Shown: one piece after another, positions 1 through 6,823 of the stretch
Layout of the letters: every line of letters begins with the position of its first letter
Numbering within the stretch: position 1 is the stretch's first letter
Assembly (NCBI GenBank): GCA_964540415.1
Contig: CAZIMM010000038.1
Span: forward strand, 1-18,573
Source: CAZIMM01 sp964540415
Lineage (GTDB): Bacteria > Bacillota > Clostridia > Oscillospirales > Acutalibacteraceae
Length of the DNA: 18,573 bases
Direction of reading: 5' to 3'
Notes under the pieces: model-generated
Told to the model about the DNA's origin: nothing
What the model saw: the letters and a program-made list of their open reading frames with translations, nothing else
Database searches by the model: none
Position numbers and translations under genes: made by a program

Positions 1-2
1 AC

Positions 3-22
3 AAAAAACGCACAAGTGTGCG
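3..22 (-). terminator. Possible intrinsic terminator on the minus strand
   Basis: Read on the minus strand, a CGCAC/GTGCG stem (9-13 with 18-22, four-base loop) is followed directly by six T residues (3-8). This is the shape of a small Rho-independent terminator. No minus-strand gene is visible just upstream of it in the window, so what it would terminate is unclear. The stem is only five base pairs. Confidence 0.3.
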
Positions 23-72
23 GAAAATTCAGCATTTTGGGCGTATGGGGTTCGACTATCTTTGCCCTATGT

Positions 73-104
73 TTTGCCGGGCAGTTTTGCATCTGTCCGG
101 CAAA
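73..104 (+). other. Strong stem-loop upstream of the DUF4091 gene
   Basis: Bases 73-84 pair with 93-104 in a 12-bp stem with an eight-base loop. The only non-Watson-Crick pair is a G·U at 81/96 in the plus-strand RNA (a C·A mismatch on the minus strand), so it is more stable as plus-strand RNA. It is followed by TTGATTTTC, a poor U tract, and lies about 20 bases before the ribosome site of the next gene. It could be the terminator of a gene ending left of the window or a leader element. Confidence 0.45.
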
Positions 105-136
105 TTGATTTTCAAATTTGAATGCGGGGGCTGAAA

Positions 137-1750
137 ATGAAAACTGTATTGCAGACCTCTCTTGCAAAAATTTTCCGTGATTCTCAACCCGACGGCATCG
201 TCCCCGGGGGCTTTTCCATGCTTCTCAATGAGCGGCTTTGCTTCCAGCTTGCGGTGCTGCCGGAGGCTGACGGCGAGCTGAAAGTGACGGTTGACGGCCC
301 TCTCTCCGGTTGCATTGAGATGAGCTGCGTTATGCAGATTCCCTCCGGGCTACCCGCATACGAAAACCATGATGACGATGTAATACGCTCTTCTCCCGGG
401 CTGTATCCGGACTGTCTGCGCCCCGCAAAGCACGGTTTTCCGTGTGAAAAGGGCGTCTGGCAAAGCGTGTGGTTTGAAATTGACCCGGACGGCAGATATC
501 CCGCGGGAACATACACGCTGTCAGTTACTGCGGCTGACCCAGACGGCAGCGACACAAAACAGCTCTTTATCAAAATCATCAATGCCTCACTGCCAGAGCA
601 GGAGCTGATTTGCACCCACTGGTTTCACTCCGACTGCATTGCAACTCATTACGGCGTTCCGGTTTTCAGCGAGGAATACTGGCTTCTTGTTGAGCGCTTC
701 ATGCGTGCCGCAAACCGCCACGGAATCAACTTCATTCTCACGCCGCTGTTCACGCCGCCGCTTGACACCGCCGTTGGCGGCGAACGTCCGACGGTTCAGC
801 TCACCGAGGTGACGGTCACCGGTGAGGACAAGTATTCCTTCGGTTTTGACAACCTCAACCGCTTTGTTGACCTAGCGTTGAAATGCGGGATGAAATATTT
901 TGAGATGTCCCACCTGTTCACACAGTGGGGAGCAAAGCACGCGCCGAAAATCGTTGACTGCCGCGGTGAGCAGCTTTTCGGCTGGGACACCCGCGCAAGA
1001 AGCAGAAAATACAAGGCCTTCCTTACACAGTTTGCCGCCGCTCTCACGGAATTTATTGACAAAAAAGGAATACGTGATAAATGCTTTTTCCATGTTTCGG
1101 ACGAGCCGGGCATTCTGCAGCTCTCCTCCTACGGCTATGCGGCGAAGCTTGTTGAAAAGCTGTTTCCCGGCTTTCGGGTTATCGATGCGCTGTCGGACTA
1201 TGAATTCTATCTCACAGGCCTTGTCAAAAACCCGATTCCCGCAACAAACCACATCAAACCCTTCCTCGGCAACGTGCCGAAGCTCTGGACATATTATTGC
1301 TGCGGACAGTATGTCGACGTTTCAAACCGCTTTTTCTCCATGCCGTCCTACCGCAACCGTGTTCTCGGAATGCAGCTTTACAAAAACGACTGTGAAGGCT
1401 TTTTGCAGTGGGGCTACAATTTCTGGTATACCCGGCACTCGGTGCGCAGCGTTGACCCGTTCACAGAAAGCGACGCGGGCGGAGCATTTCCGTCGGGTGA
1501 TGCCTACCAGGTTTATCCCGGAACAGACGGCGAACCCTGGATTTCCCTGCGCTTCAAGGTGTTTTTTGACGGATTGCAGGATATGCGTGCGCTCCGTCTG
1601 CTTGAAAGCCTGATCGGCCGTGAAAAGGCGCTTGCTCTGCTTGATGACGGCCTTGAGCAGCCGCTTGCCTTTGACCGGTATCCGAAAAGTGAAAAAATTC
1701 TTCTTGACAAGCGTGAAAAAATCAATGATGCAATTGAAAAATGTTCCTGA
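137..1750 (+). CDS. DUF4091 / GH123-like glycoside hydrolase-type protein
   Basis: A 537-residue protein resembling the DUF4091 family, which is related to family GH123 beta-N-acetylgalactosaminidases. The N-terminal ~150 residues look beta-rich. A TIM-barrel-like part follows, with HVSDEPG at 319-325. The adjacent D322-E323 matches the Asp-Glu catalytic pair known from GH123. The C-terminal SLRFKVFFDGLQDMRAL stretch is the typical DUF4091 end. No signal peptide or membrane segment is visible, so a cytoplasmic role on imported oligosaccharides is inferred. I chose the ATG at 137 rather than 122 because a GGGGG site (126-130) sits six bases before it. It appears monocistronic: murA has its own promoter 130 bases downstream. 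The substrate is unknown, and activity is inferred only from the motif. Confidence 0.7.
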   Translation: MKTVLQTSLAKIFRDSQPDGIVPGGFSMLLNERLCFQLAVLPEADGELKVTVDGPLSGCIEMSCVMQIPSGLPAYENHDDDVIRSSPGLYPDCLRPAKHGFPCEKGVWQSVWFEIDPDGRYPAGTYTLSVTAADPDGSDTKQLFIKIINASLPEQELICTHWFHSDCIATHYGVPVFSEEYWLLVERFMRAANRHGINFILTPLFTPPLDTAVGGERPTVQLTEVTVTGEDKYSFGFDNLNRFVDLALKCGMKYFEMSHLFTQWGAKHAPKIVDCRGEQLFGWDTRARSRKYKAFLTQFAAALTEFIDKKGIRDKCFFHVSDEPGILQLSSYGYAAKLVEKLFPGFRVIDALSDYEFYLTGLVKNPIPATNHIKPFLGNVPKLWTYYCCGQYVDVSNRFFSMPSYRNRVLGMQLYKNDCEGFLQWGYNFWYTRHSVRSVDPFTESDAGGAFPSGDAYQVYPGTDGEPWISLRFKVFFDGLQDMRALRLLESLIGREKALALLDDGLEQPLAFDRYPKSEKILLDKREKINDAIEKCS

Positions 1751-1857
1751 ACTGCAACAGCTTTTCTGTTTTAAACCGCACGTTCTGCAAACAATAATAT
1801 TGTAGCGTTGTTATTAAAAAAGTTACAAAACGATTAAATTTTTATAGGATTTACCCT

Positions 1858-1885
1858 TTTCAAAGTGTCGATACAGTGGTATAAT
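1858..1885 (+). promoter_or_regulatory. Promoter of the murA operon
   Basis: A perfect TATAAT lies at 1880-1885 preceded by TGG (1877-1879), an extended -10. A weak -35 (TTTCAA, 1858-1863) sits 16 bases upstream. The predicted start near 1892 gives a leader of about 70 bases before murA. The rest of 1751-1963 holds only weak AT-rich inverted repeats, for example AACAG/CTGTT at 1756-1770, not convincing as a terminator. Confidence 0.6.
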
Positions 1886-1963
1886 ATACTTTATATTAAA
1901 AGAACATTTAATTCAATTGTTATATTTCCGTTTTTAAATAATTTTGCGGAGGTAAAATCCTTA

Positions 1964-3253
1964 ATGAAAAAAATAGTTATCAAAGGTCCTTGCCGCCTGT
2001 CCGGTGAAGTCACTATTGCGGGCGCAAAGAATGCCGTTGTTGCTATTATTCCCGCAACCGTCCTTGCAAAGGATGTTTGCAGGATTGAAAATATTCCCGA
2101 CATAAGCGATGTTACAATGATGATCGGCATTCTCCATCACCTCGGCGCGGGAATCAAGTTCATCAACAAAAGCACAATTGAAATTGACACTCGCAGCATA
2201 AATTCCTACAAGGTTCCCAATGAGCTGACAAAGCATCTTCGTGCGTCTTATTACCTTATCGGCGCCCTGCTCGGCAGATTCAACCGTGCAATGGTTGCAA
2301 TGCCGGGAGGATGCGATTTCGGCGTACGCCCGATAAATCAGCATTTGCGCGGCTTTGAGCTGCTGGGTGCCGAGGTGTCAATCAAAGAGAACGCAATTGT
2401 TGATGCCGGCGCCGATAAGCTTATCGGCAGCGCGGTTTATATGGACAATGTTTCCGTCGGAGCAACAATTAATGTTATGCTCGCATCCGTCAGGGCAAGG
2501 GGACTCACGGTGATCGAAAACGCCGCTAAGGAGCCGCACATTGTTGACCTTGCAAACTTTCTCAATTCCATGGGTGCCGATGTCAGAGGCGCCGGCACGG
2601 ACGTTATCAAAATCCACGGGGTGGACGAGCTTCACGGCTGCACCTACAGCATTATCCCGGACCAGATTGAGGCGGGCACATATATGGTTGCCGCGGCTGC
2701 AACGGGCGGAGACGTTCTGGTGAAAAACGTCATCCCGAAGCATCTTGAGGCAATCACAGCAAAGCTGGTTGACACAGGAGCGACGGTTGAAGAATTTGAT
2801 GAGGCTGTCAGAGTTATCGGCCACGGCAGACCCGGCAAGTGCACAATCAAAACAATGCCGCATCCCGGCTTCCCGACGGATATGCAGCCGCAGATGGCTG
2901 TTCTTCTCTCGATTGCAAACGGGACAAGCATCGTTTCCGAAAGTGTTTGGGACAACCGCTTCAAATATATCGAACAGCTTGTGCGCATGGGCGCAACCGT
3001 CCAGGTTGACGGCAAGGTTGCGGTCATTCAGGGTGTTGAGTCGCTCAAGGGCGCACCCATCAGGGCGGATGACCTTCGCGCTGGTGCCGCAATGCTCATT
3101 GCCGGACTTGTTGCAACCGGCACAACCGAGATTGAAAACATTTCTCATATTGACAGGGGCTATGAGGACGTTGTCGAGAAGCTTTCCGCACTCGGGGCGG
3201 ACATCAAAAGAATCGACGTTATGGCTCCGAACACGGCTGAATTGGTAGGTTGA
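1964..3253 (+). CDS. murA: UDP-N-acetylglucosamine 1-carboxyvinyltransferase (MurA)
   Basis: Catalyses the first committed step of peptidoglycan synthesis: transfer of enolpyruvate from phosphoenolpyruvate to UDP-GlcNAc, in the cytoplasm. The 429-residue product has the normal family length. Visible landmarks are K22-N23, R93 in HLRASYY, the PGGC loop with the catalytic cysteine at C117 (so a fosfomycin-sensitive type, not the Cys-to-Asp variant), and FPTDMQPQ with the general acid/base D306. The reading frame extends 33 codons upstream, but the ATG at 1964 has GGAGG at 1948-1952 and gives the canonical N-terminus. It is the first gene of a three-gene operon with a WalJ-like protein (9-base gap) and rlmH. 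Many Firmicutes carry two MurA paralogues; which one this is cannot be told here. Confidence 0.96.
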   Translation: MKKIVIKGPCRLSGEVTIAGAKNAVVAIIPATVLAKDVCRIENIPDISDVTMMIGILHHLGAGIKFINKSTIEIDTRSINSYKVPNELTKHLRASYYLIGALLGRFNRAMVAMPGGCDFGVRPINQHLRGFELLGAEVSIKENAIVDAGADKLIGSAVYMDNVSVGATINVMLASVRARGLTVIENAAKEPHIVDLANFLNSMGADVRGAGTDVIKIHGVDELHGCTYSIIPDQIEAGTYMVAAAATGGDVLVKNVIPKHLEAITAKLVDTGATVEEFDEAVRVIGHGRPGKCTIKTMPHPGFPTDMQPQMAVLLSIANGTSIVSESVWDNRFKYIEQLVRMGATVQVDGKVAVIQGVESLKGAPIRADDLRAGAAMLIAGLVATGTTEIENISHIDRGYEDVVEKLSALGADIKRIDVMAPNTAELVG

Positions 3254-3262
3254 ATTCCGTTT

Positions 3263-4051
3263 ATGGCTCGATTTTGTTCATTGTTTTCCTCCAGCAGCGG
3301 CAACTGCACTTATGTGGGTACCGCACACGGAGGCATACTTATAGATGTCGGCGTGAGTGCGAAGCGCACCGCGCAGGCGCTTGATTGCATCGGTGTTTCT
3401 CCCGAAAACATCGGCGCAATTTTTGTTACCCATGAGCATACCGACCATGTCAAGGGTCTGCGTGTGTTCACAAAGCAGCATCCGGTTCCCGTTTTTGCAA
3501 GCGGCGGAACGCTGAGAGCGCTTGAAGAATCCGACTGCTTTGAACCGGGAACTAATGTTATGCAGCTTGAAGGTTCAACTGAGGTTATGGGAATGTACAT
3601 ACGCGCATTTCACACCCCTCACGACAGCCGCGAGAGCGTCGGTTATGTTATTTCAATGCCGGACGGCAGGCGGATTGCCGTTGCAACCGACCTTGGGACA
3701 GTAACGCCGGAGGTGGAAAGTGCGGTTACCGGCTGTGACCTGGTTCTGCTTGAATCGAATCACGACAAAAACATGCTCATGGCAAATGAAAGATATCCTT
3801 ATCAGCTCAAACGGCGCATTCTCTCTGATGTGGGGCATCTTTCAAACAACTCGTGCGCACAGCTTGCCTGCAAGCTGGTCAGCGAGGGAACAACGAGGCT
3901 CGTGCTCGGCCATCTGAGCCATGAAAACAACTATCCCCGCCTCGCTTATGAGTGCACCGGCACAGCGCTGTCCGAACAGGGCATGAAGCAGGGCAACGAC
4001 TATCTTCTGAGCGTTGCCGGAAGCGACGAGATGAAAATGACGGTGATGTGA
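3263..4051 (+). CDS. walJ: WalJ/YycJ-type metallo-beta-lactamase-fold hydrolase
   Basis: A 262-residue protein of the MBL-fold family that includes Bacillus WalJ (YycJ), members of which act as dsDNA 5'-3' exonucleases linked to cell division and repair. The metal-binding HEHTDH motif is at 57-62. Further ligands are likely in FHTPHD (H117, H120), VATDLG (D143) and LGHLSHENN (217-223), all in family order. It starts nine bases after murA ends. It is followed with no gap by rlmH; the walJ–rlmH neighbourhood is also seen in Bacillus, though there next to the walRK two-component genes, which are absent here. No membrane segment is seen. The fold is certain; the exact nuclease role is inferred from family resemblance. 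Confidence 0.85.
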   Translation: MARFCSLFSSSSGNCTYVGTAHGGILIDVGVSAKRTAQALDCIGVSPENIGAIFVTHEHTDHVKGLRVFTKQHPVPVFASGGTLRALEESDCFEPGTNVMQLEGSTEVMGMYIRAFHTPHDSRESVGYVISMPDGRRIAVATDLGTVTPEVESAVTGCDLVLLESNHDKNMLMANERYPYQLKRRILSDVGHLSNNSCAQLACKLVSEGTTRLVLGHLSHENNYPRLAYECTGTALSEQGMKQGNDYLLSVAGSDEMKMTVM

Positions 4052-4531
4052 ATGCTGAATGTCAAACTGATTTGTCTGGGAAAACTGAAGGAAGATTATT
4101 TGCGGCAGGCGTGCGCGGAATATGCAAAGCGCCTTGCCGCTTTTTGCAAGCCGGAAATAATTGAGCTCACTCCCGCCCGTCTGCCCGAGAAACCGTCCGC
4201 CGCTCAGATTGAAGCGGCTCTCGCGGCGGAAGCAAGGCTTATTGCGGCAAAAATCCCGAGGGATGCCGCTGTATGCTCGCTGTGCGTTGAGGGCAGGCAG
4301 GTGTCCTCCGAGGAGCTTGCAAAGCAAATTGAGTGCTTTTCAATGGCAGCGGGCTGTGCGGTTTTCATCATCGGAAGCTCTTACGGACTTGACCCGACAA
4401 TAAAGGAGCGCTCCGCGCTGAAGCTGTCCATGTCGCGCATGACCTTCCCACACCAGCTCGCCAGAGTAATGCTGCTCGAGCAGCTGTACCGCGCATTTGA
4501 GATATCCTCCGGCGGAAAATATCACAAATAA
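4052..4531 (+). CDS. rlmH: 23S rRNA (pseudouridine1915-N3)-methyltransferase RlmH
   Basis: A 159-residue SPOUT-class methyltransferase that uses S-adenosylmethionine to methylate pseudouridine 1915 in helix 69 of 23S rRNA, on assembled 70S ribosomes. Family landmarks are the knotted SAM-binding segment FIIGSSYGL (105-113), TFPHQLARVMLLEQLYRA (131-148) and the C-terminal YHK. The usual IGG/IGP is IGS here. Length is typical. The ATG directly follows the stop codon of the preceding gene, so translational coupling is likely. It is the last gene of the operon; a strong terminator follows about 110 bases downstream. Confidence 0.96.
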   Translation: MLNVKLICLGKLKEDYLRQACAEYAKRLAAFCKPEIIELTPARLPEKPSAAQIEAALAAEARLIAAKIPRDAAVCSLCVEGRQVSSEELAKQIECFSMAAGCAVFIIGSSYGLDPTIKERSALKLSMSRMTFPHQLARVMLLEQLYRAFEISSGGKYHK

Positions 4532-4631
4532 ATCCTGAATATCTGATGCAGTTCACTCGCACAATTGCAGCGGCATGGCGGACGCCGAAAAACCTCCTGC
4601 TGCCGGAGAAACCTCACTTGACGCATACGCA

Positions 4632-4673
4632 GAAAAAAAGAAGGCGAACAAATTTCTTTGTTCGCCCTTTTTT
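4632..4673. terminator. Bidirectional intrinsic terminator between convergent operons
   Basis: A perfect 10-bp stem, GGCGAACAAA (4643-4652) with TTTGTTCGCC (4657-4666) and a four-base loop, is followed by six T (4668-4673) on the plus strand. On its other side, an A-rich run (4632-4642) reads as a T tract on the minus strand. It can therefore end both the murA–walJ–rlmH transcript and the pilin transcript coming from the right. Confidence 0.9.
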
Positions 4674-4732
4674 GTGTAAGCTTTTTCGTTTGACAATCCT
4701 CTCGACTGCAATACGAATTTTTAAGGAAATGC

Positions 4733-4897
4733 TTACGAAGCTGTTGTGGTGAGGTTATCAGCTGCGCCCTGGAACAATGCTCTGATTCTGGGTCCGAGAA
4801 GTACCAATGCGACGATAACAACGATAGCGATAAGGCCGATAATAAGACCGTATTCAACCATGCCCTGACCATCTTCGTCTCTAAGCCAATTCATCAT
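4733..4897 (-). CDS. Flp-type prepilin, copy A (last of five)
   Basis: A 54-residue Flp/Tad major-pilin precursor. The ten-residue leader MMNWLRDEDG ends in glycine, and the processing motif G/QGMVEY puts Glu at +5 and Tyr at +6, the Flp-family signature. A single hydrophobic helix (about 17-36) follows, then a short tail GPRIRALFQGAADNLTTTAS. The mature pilin would be 44 residues, cut by the A24 peptidase encoded upstream and assembled by a Tad secretion machine not in this window. AGGAGG lies at 4908-4913, ten bases before the ATG. The protein is identical to copy B. It is the final gene before the terminator. Confidence 0.92.
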   Translation of the reverse strand: MMNWLRDEDGQGMVEYGLIIGLIAIVVIVALVLLGPRIRALFQGAADNLTTTAS

Positions 4898-4955
4898 GAT
4901 ACATTAACCTCCTCTTTAAAGAATTTATGTAAGCCGAATCTAATTTTGCAATTAA

Positions 4956-5120
4956 TTATGATGCTGTTGTGGTGAGGTTATCAGCTGCGCCCTGGAACAA
5001 TGCTCTGATTCTGGGTCCGAGAAGTACCAATGCGACGATAACAACGATAGCGATAAGGCCGATAATAAGACCGTATTCAACCATGCCCTGACCATCTTCG
5101 TCTCTAAGCCAATTCATCAT
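4956..5120 (-). CDS. Flp-type prepilin, copy B
   Basis: A 54-residue Flp prepilin whose protein sequence is identical to copy A. The DNA differs only in the last two sense codons, and the 58-base spacers upstream of A and of B are almost identical, so the two are a recent tandem duplication with a 223-bp period. Leader ending at G10, Glu at +5 and Tyr at +6 and an AGGAGG ribosome site are all kept, so the copy is intact rather than a relic. Confidence 0.92.
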   Translation of the reverse strand: MMNWLRDEDGQGMVEYGLIIGLIAIVVIVALVLLGPRIRALFQGAADNLTTTAS

Positions 5121-5178
5121 GATACATTAACCTCCTCTTTAAAGAATTTATGTAAGCCGAATCTAATTTTGCTGTTAA

Positions 5179-5343
5179 TTATGAAGCTGTGGTGGTGAGG
5201 TTATCAGCTGCGCCCTGGAACAATCCTCTGATTCTGGGTCCGAGAAGTACCAATGCGACGATAACAACGATTGCGATAAGGCCGATAATAAGACCGTACT
5301 CAACCATGCCCTGACCGTCTTCATCTCTGAGCCAATTCATCAT
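5179..5343 (-). CDS. Flp-type prepilin, copy C
   Basis: A 54-residue Flp prepilin differing from copies A and B by one residue: Gly for Ala at position 40 (GPRIRGLFQ). Its DNA carries a number of synonymous changes against A and B, so it is an older copy in the same 223-bp register. Leader, cleavage motif and AGGAGG site are intact. Its predicted protein is identical to copy E. Confidence 0.92.
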   Translation of the reverse strand: MMNWLRDEDGQGMVEYGLIIGLIAIVVIVALVLLGPRIRGLFQGAADNLTTTAS

Positions 5344-5371
5344 GATACATTAACCTCCTCTTTAAAGTATT

Positions 5372-5536
5372 TTATGCTGTTGTGGTAGTAAGTACATCTG
5401 CAGCGCCGGTATAAAGATTTCTGATTCGAGGTCCGAGGACAACCAGCGCAACGATTACGACAATTGCGATGAGACCAATGATAAGACCGTATTCGACCAT
5501 ACCTTGCCCATTCTCATCTCTGAGCCAATTCGTCAT
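5372..5536 (-). CDS. Divergent Flp-type prepilin, copy D
   Basis: A 54-residue Flp prepilin clearly different from the other four: it starts MTNWLRDENG, has LVVLGPRIRN in the helix end, and a distinct tail LYTGAADVLTTTTA. The cleavage glycine at 10 and Glu/Tyr at +5/+6 are kept. The ribosome site is AAGGGG (5545-5550) instead of AGGAGG. The frame stays open upstream, but the ATG at 5536 gives the family N-terminus with good spacing. The difference in tail and translation signal suggests a minor or specialised pilin; that role is inference. Confidence 0.9.
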   Translation of the reverse strand: MTNWLRDENGQGMVEYGLIIGLIAIVVIVALVVLGPRIRNLYTGAADVLTTTTA

Positions 5537-5573
5537 GTTGCCATCCCCTTTCCTTAGATATATTTTGCTTAAA

Positions 5574-5738
5574 TTACGATGCTGTGGTGGTGAGGTTATC
5601 AGCTGCGCCCTGGAACAAGCCTCTGATTCTGGGGCCGAGAAGTACCAATGCAACGATAACGACTATAGCGATGAGGCCGATAATAAGACCGTACTCAACC
5701 ATGCCCTGGCCGTCCTCGTCTCTGAGCCAATTCATCAT
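5574..5738 (-). CDS. Flp-type prepilin, copy E (first of five)
   Basis: The first pilin gene after the peptidase in transcription order, 70 bases downstream of it. The 54-residue product appears identical in protein sequence to copy C. AGGAGG at 5748-5753 lies nine bases before the ATG. Its upstream spacer differs from those of A, B and C, so it is not part of the 223-bp unit array although the coding part is homologous. Confidence 0.92.
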   Translation of the reverse strand: MMNWLRDEDGQGMVEYGLIIGLIAIVVIVALVLLGPRIRGLFQGAADNLTTTAS

Positions 5739-5808
5739 GATATTTATCCTCCTGTTCTGAAAAAGTTAAATTCATTTATATTTCTCGCTACGCGAGTAAA
5801 TATCTCAA

Positions 5809-6492
5809 TTACATTGCGAACAAATAGTTGATTATCATTTGTCCGGGAACAAGGATTGCCGAAACCGCACCGAGCGAAATGAACGGACCCATGCAGGTTT
5901 TTGTTTTCAATCCGCCCTTCTTTGTTATGGAAAGGAAAAGAAGGTAAATCAGAAGTGCAAGCGCTTCGACGATTGAAGCCTGAATGAAACCGTAAAGTCC
6001 GAAGCAAAAACCGACCATCGCACTGAGCTTGACATCCCCCGCGCTGATGAAAACGCCGAAAAGAGAGGGGATAAGGTAAAGTCCGAAGCCGACTGCAAGA
6101 CCGATGACTGCGGGGAGGGCTTCCTCCATGATTGTTCCGCCGCGAACAAGTGACGTTATGATTCCCGCTGCTTTTGTTATCAGCATGAGCAATAATAGCT
6201 CATTCGGAATCTTCCTGATTGCGATGTCGACAACGGAAATGTTGATCAGAGCTGTTATGTAGATTACATATTCCGCACGGATCAGCGGATCCGTTACCCT
6301 TGCGAACATAACCGACATCACACCGGCCGAAAGAGCCATCCACAAAACGAGAACCAGGGTGTTATCTATTGATTCAACCTTGAGGTAATCGTCCGTTCTC
6401 TTTTTCACCTGCCAGATTGCAACCCGATGAAACGAGAGACCCATGAGAAGCCCGATCAATGCGCCGTAGATACTGTCAAACAAAAGCAACAC
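5809..6492 (-). CDS. A24-family prepilin peptidase (TadV/CpaA type)
   Basis: A 227-residue polytopic inner-membrane aspartyl protease expected to cut the leader from the five Flp prepilins downstream. Two catalytic aspartates fit the A24 pattern: D89 in VVDIAIRKIPNE and D153 in SAGDVKL. No CxxC zinc motif of the PilD-type methylase domain is present, so it is a peptidase-only form, though about 70 residues precede the first active-site region. There is no upstream ATG in frame: the earliest start is GTG at 6492. A GGGG run abuts that GTG but lies about six bases before a TTG at 6483, so the true start may be three codons later. It is the first gene of the pilin operon. Confidence 0.9.
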   Translation of the reverse strand: MLLLFDSIYGALIGLLMGLSFHRVAIWQVKKRTDDYLKVESIDNTLVLVLWMALSAGVMSVMFARVTDPLIRAEYVIYITALINISVVDIAIRKIPNELLLLMLITKAAGIITSLVRGGTIMEEALPAVIGLAVGFGLYLIPSLFGVFISAGDVKLSAMVGFCFGLYGFIQASIVEALALLIYLLFLSITKKGGLKTKTCMGPFISLGAVSAILVPGQMIINYLFAM

Positions 6493-6505
6493 CCCAAATC
6501 TTTAT

Positions 6506-6530
6506 TTCGGAGTCCGCCGAAGTTTTTCGG
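6506..6530 (-). other. Two mutually exclusive hairpins in the pilin-operon leader
   Basis: The pentamer CCGAA at 6517-6521 can pair either with TTCGG at 6506-6510 or with TTCGG at 6526-6530. Both hairpins lie between the promoter and the peptidase start. The stems are only five base pairs, so a regulatory switch is possible but unproven. Confidence 0.3.
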
Positions 6531-6551
6531 CAACGTCCTTTTGTTAGCTCA

Positions 6552-6580
6552 ATGTTAACACGGGAATTGTGCAAAGTCAA
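6552..6580 (-). promoter_or_regulatory. Sigma-A-type promoter of the peptidase–pilin operon
   Basis: On the minus strand, TTGACT (6575-6580), a 17-base spacer and TAACAT (6552-6557), with TG one base before the -10 (extended -10). Transcription should start near 6545, giving a leader of about 50 bases before the peptidase. Confidence 0.75.
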
Positions 6581-6691
6581 TAGTTTTTTTGAATGATTTT
6601 CCAAAAATATAGAGCTATTAAACTAAATTTCCAATTTAGATTTATTCAGACCACAATATTTAGCGATTTGCTTCAAATATTTACCATTATG

Positions 6692-6705
6692 TACAATATA
6701 TTGTA
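6692..6705. promoter_or_regulatory. 14-bp perfect palindrome, possible operator
   Basis: TACAATATATTGTA reads the same on both strands. It lies about 110 bp upstream of the pilin-operon promoter and about 120 bp past the end of the NACHT gene. A dimeric regulator site is possible, but AT-rich palindromes also arise by chance. Confidence 0.35.
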
Positions 6706-6759
6706 TGTTATAAAATGTTGGAAGTATTTTAAATTATTTTGGCGTGTACGCTCGAAAAT

Positions 6760-6817
6760 ATAACAAAACATAACATATGACACCCTGATATAACATTATA
6801 ACATCAAAAACATAACA
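6760..6817 (-). repeat. Cluster of five TGTTAT hexamers
   Basis: Five copies of ATAACA (TGTTAT on the minus strand) begin at 6760, 6770, 6790, 6798 and 6812, spaced 10, 20, 8 and 14 bp, all in the same orientation within 58 bp just past the stop codon of the NACHT gene. Two of the intervals fit whole helical turns. Function is unknown. Confidence 0.5.
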
Positions 6818-6823
6818 CTATTG

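Larger units (their letters stand above)
4733..5367 (-). repeat. Tandem array of 223-bp pilin gene units
   Basis: The starts and stops of pilin copies A, B and C are spaced exactly 223 bp apart (stops at 4733, 4956, 5179; starts at 4897, 5120, 5343). Each unit has a 165-bp gene plus a 58-bp spacer that carries the AGGAGG site; the third unit keeps the first 24 bases of this spacer (5344-5367). Units A and B are almost identical over their length. Such an array is prone to copy-number change by recombination and to assembly collapse. Confidence 0.9.
6581..6823. other. AT-rich intergenic spacer without a recognisable gene
   Basis: Together with the peptidase leader and promoter this forms the 331-base gap 6493-6823. 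The part 6581-6823 is much richer in A+T than the flanking genes. It holds a 14-bp palindrome and a cluster of TGTTAT hexamers, listed separately. I see no open frame of useful length, no tRNA and no clear terminator for the NACHT gene ending at 6824. Confidence 0.6.

Noticed and set aside
1..121. Part of the left edge (GGGGTTCGAC) resembling tmRNA or another structural RNA
   Set aside because: The resemblance is limited to a few bases and the remaining landmarks are missing.
1756..1770. AACAG/CTGTT hairpin after the DUF4091 gene as a terminator
   Set aside because: Only five base pairs and a short T run; not convincing.
2378..3148. 256-codon minus-strand open frame inside murA
   Set aside because: Antisense shadow of a certain gene; Cys/Asn/His-rich composition and no ribosome site.
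4575..4682. 35-codon open frame starting at an ATG after rlmH
   Set aside because: No ribosome site, and it runs through the bidirectional terminator hairpin.
4881..4904. Eight-codon minus-strand frame beginning at an ATG three bases after the pilin AGGAGG, overlapping the pilin start
   Set aside because: Spacing of three bases is too short for initiation. It recurs in copies A and B because the segment is duplicated; the ATGATG further on gives the proper Flp N-terminus.
6760..6817. TGTTAT cluster as replication iterons
   Set aside because: No replication initiator gene, no DnaA-box cluster and unequal spacing; kept only as an unexplained repeat.
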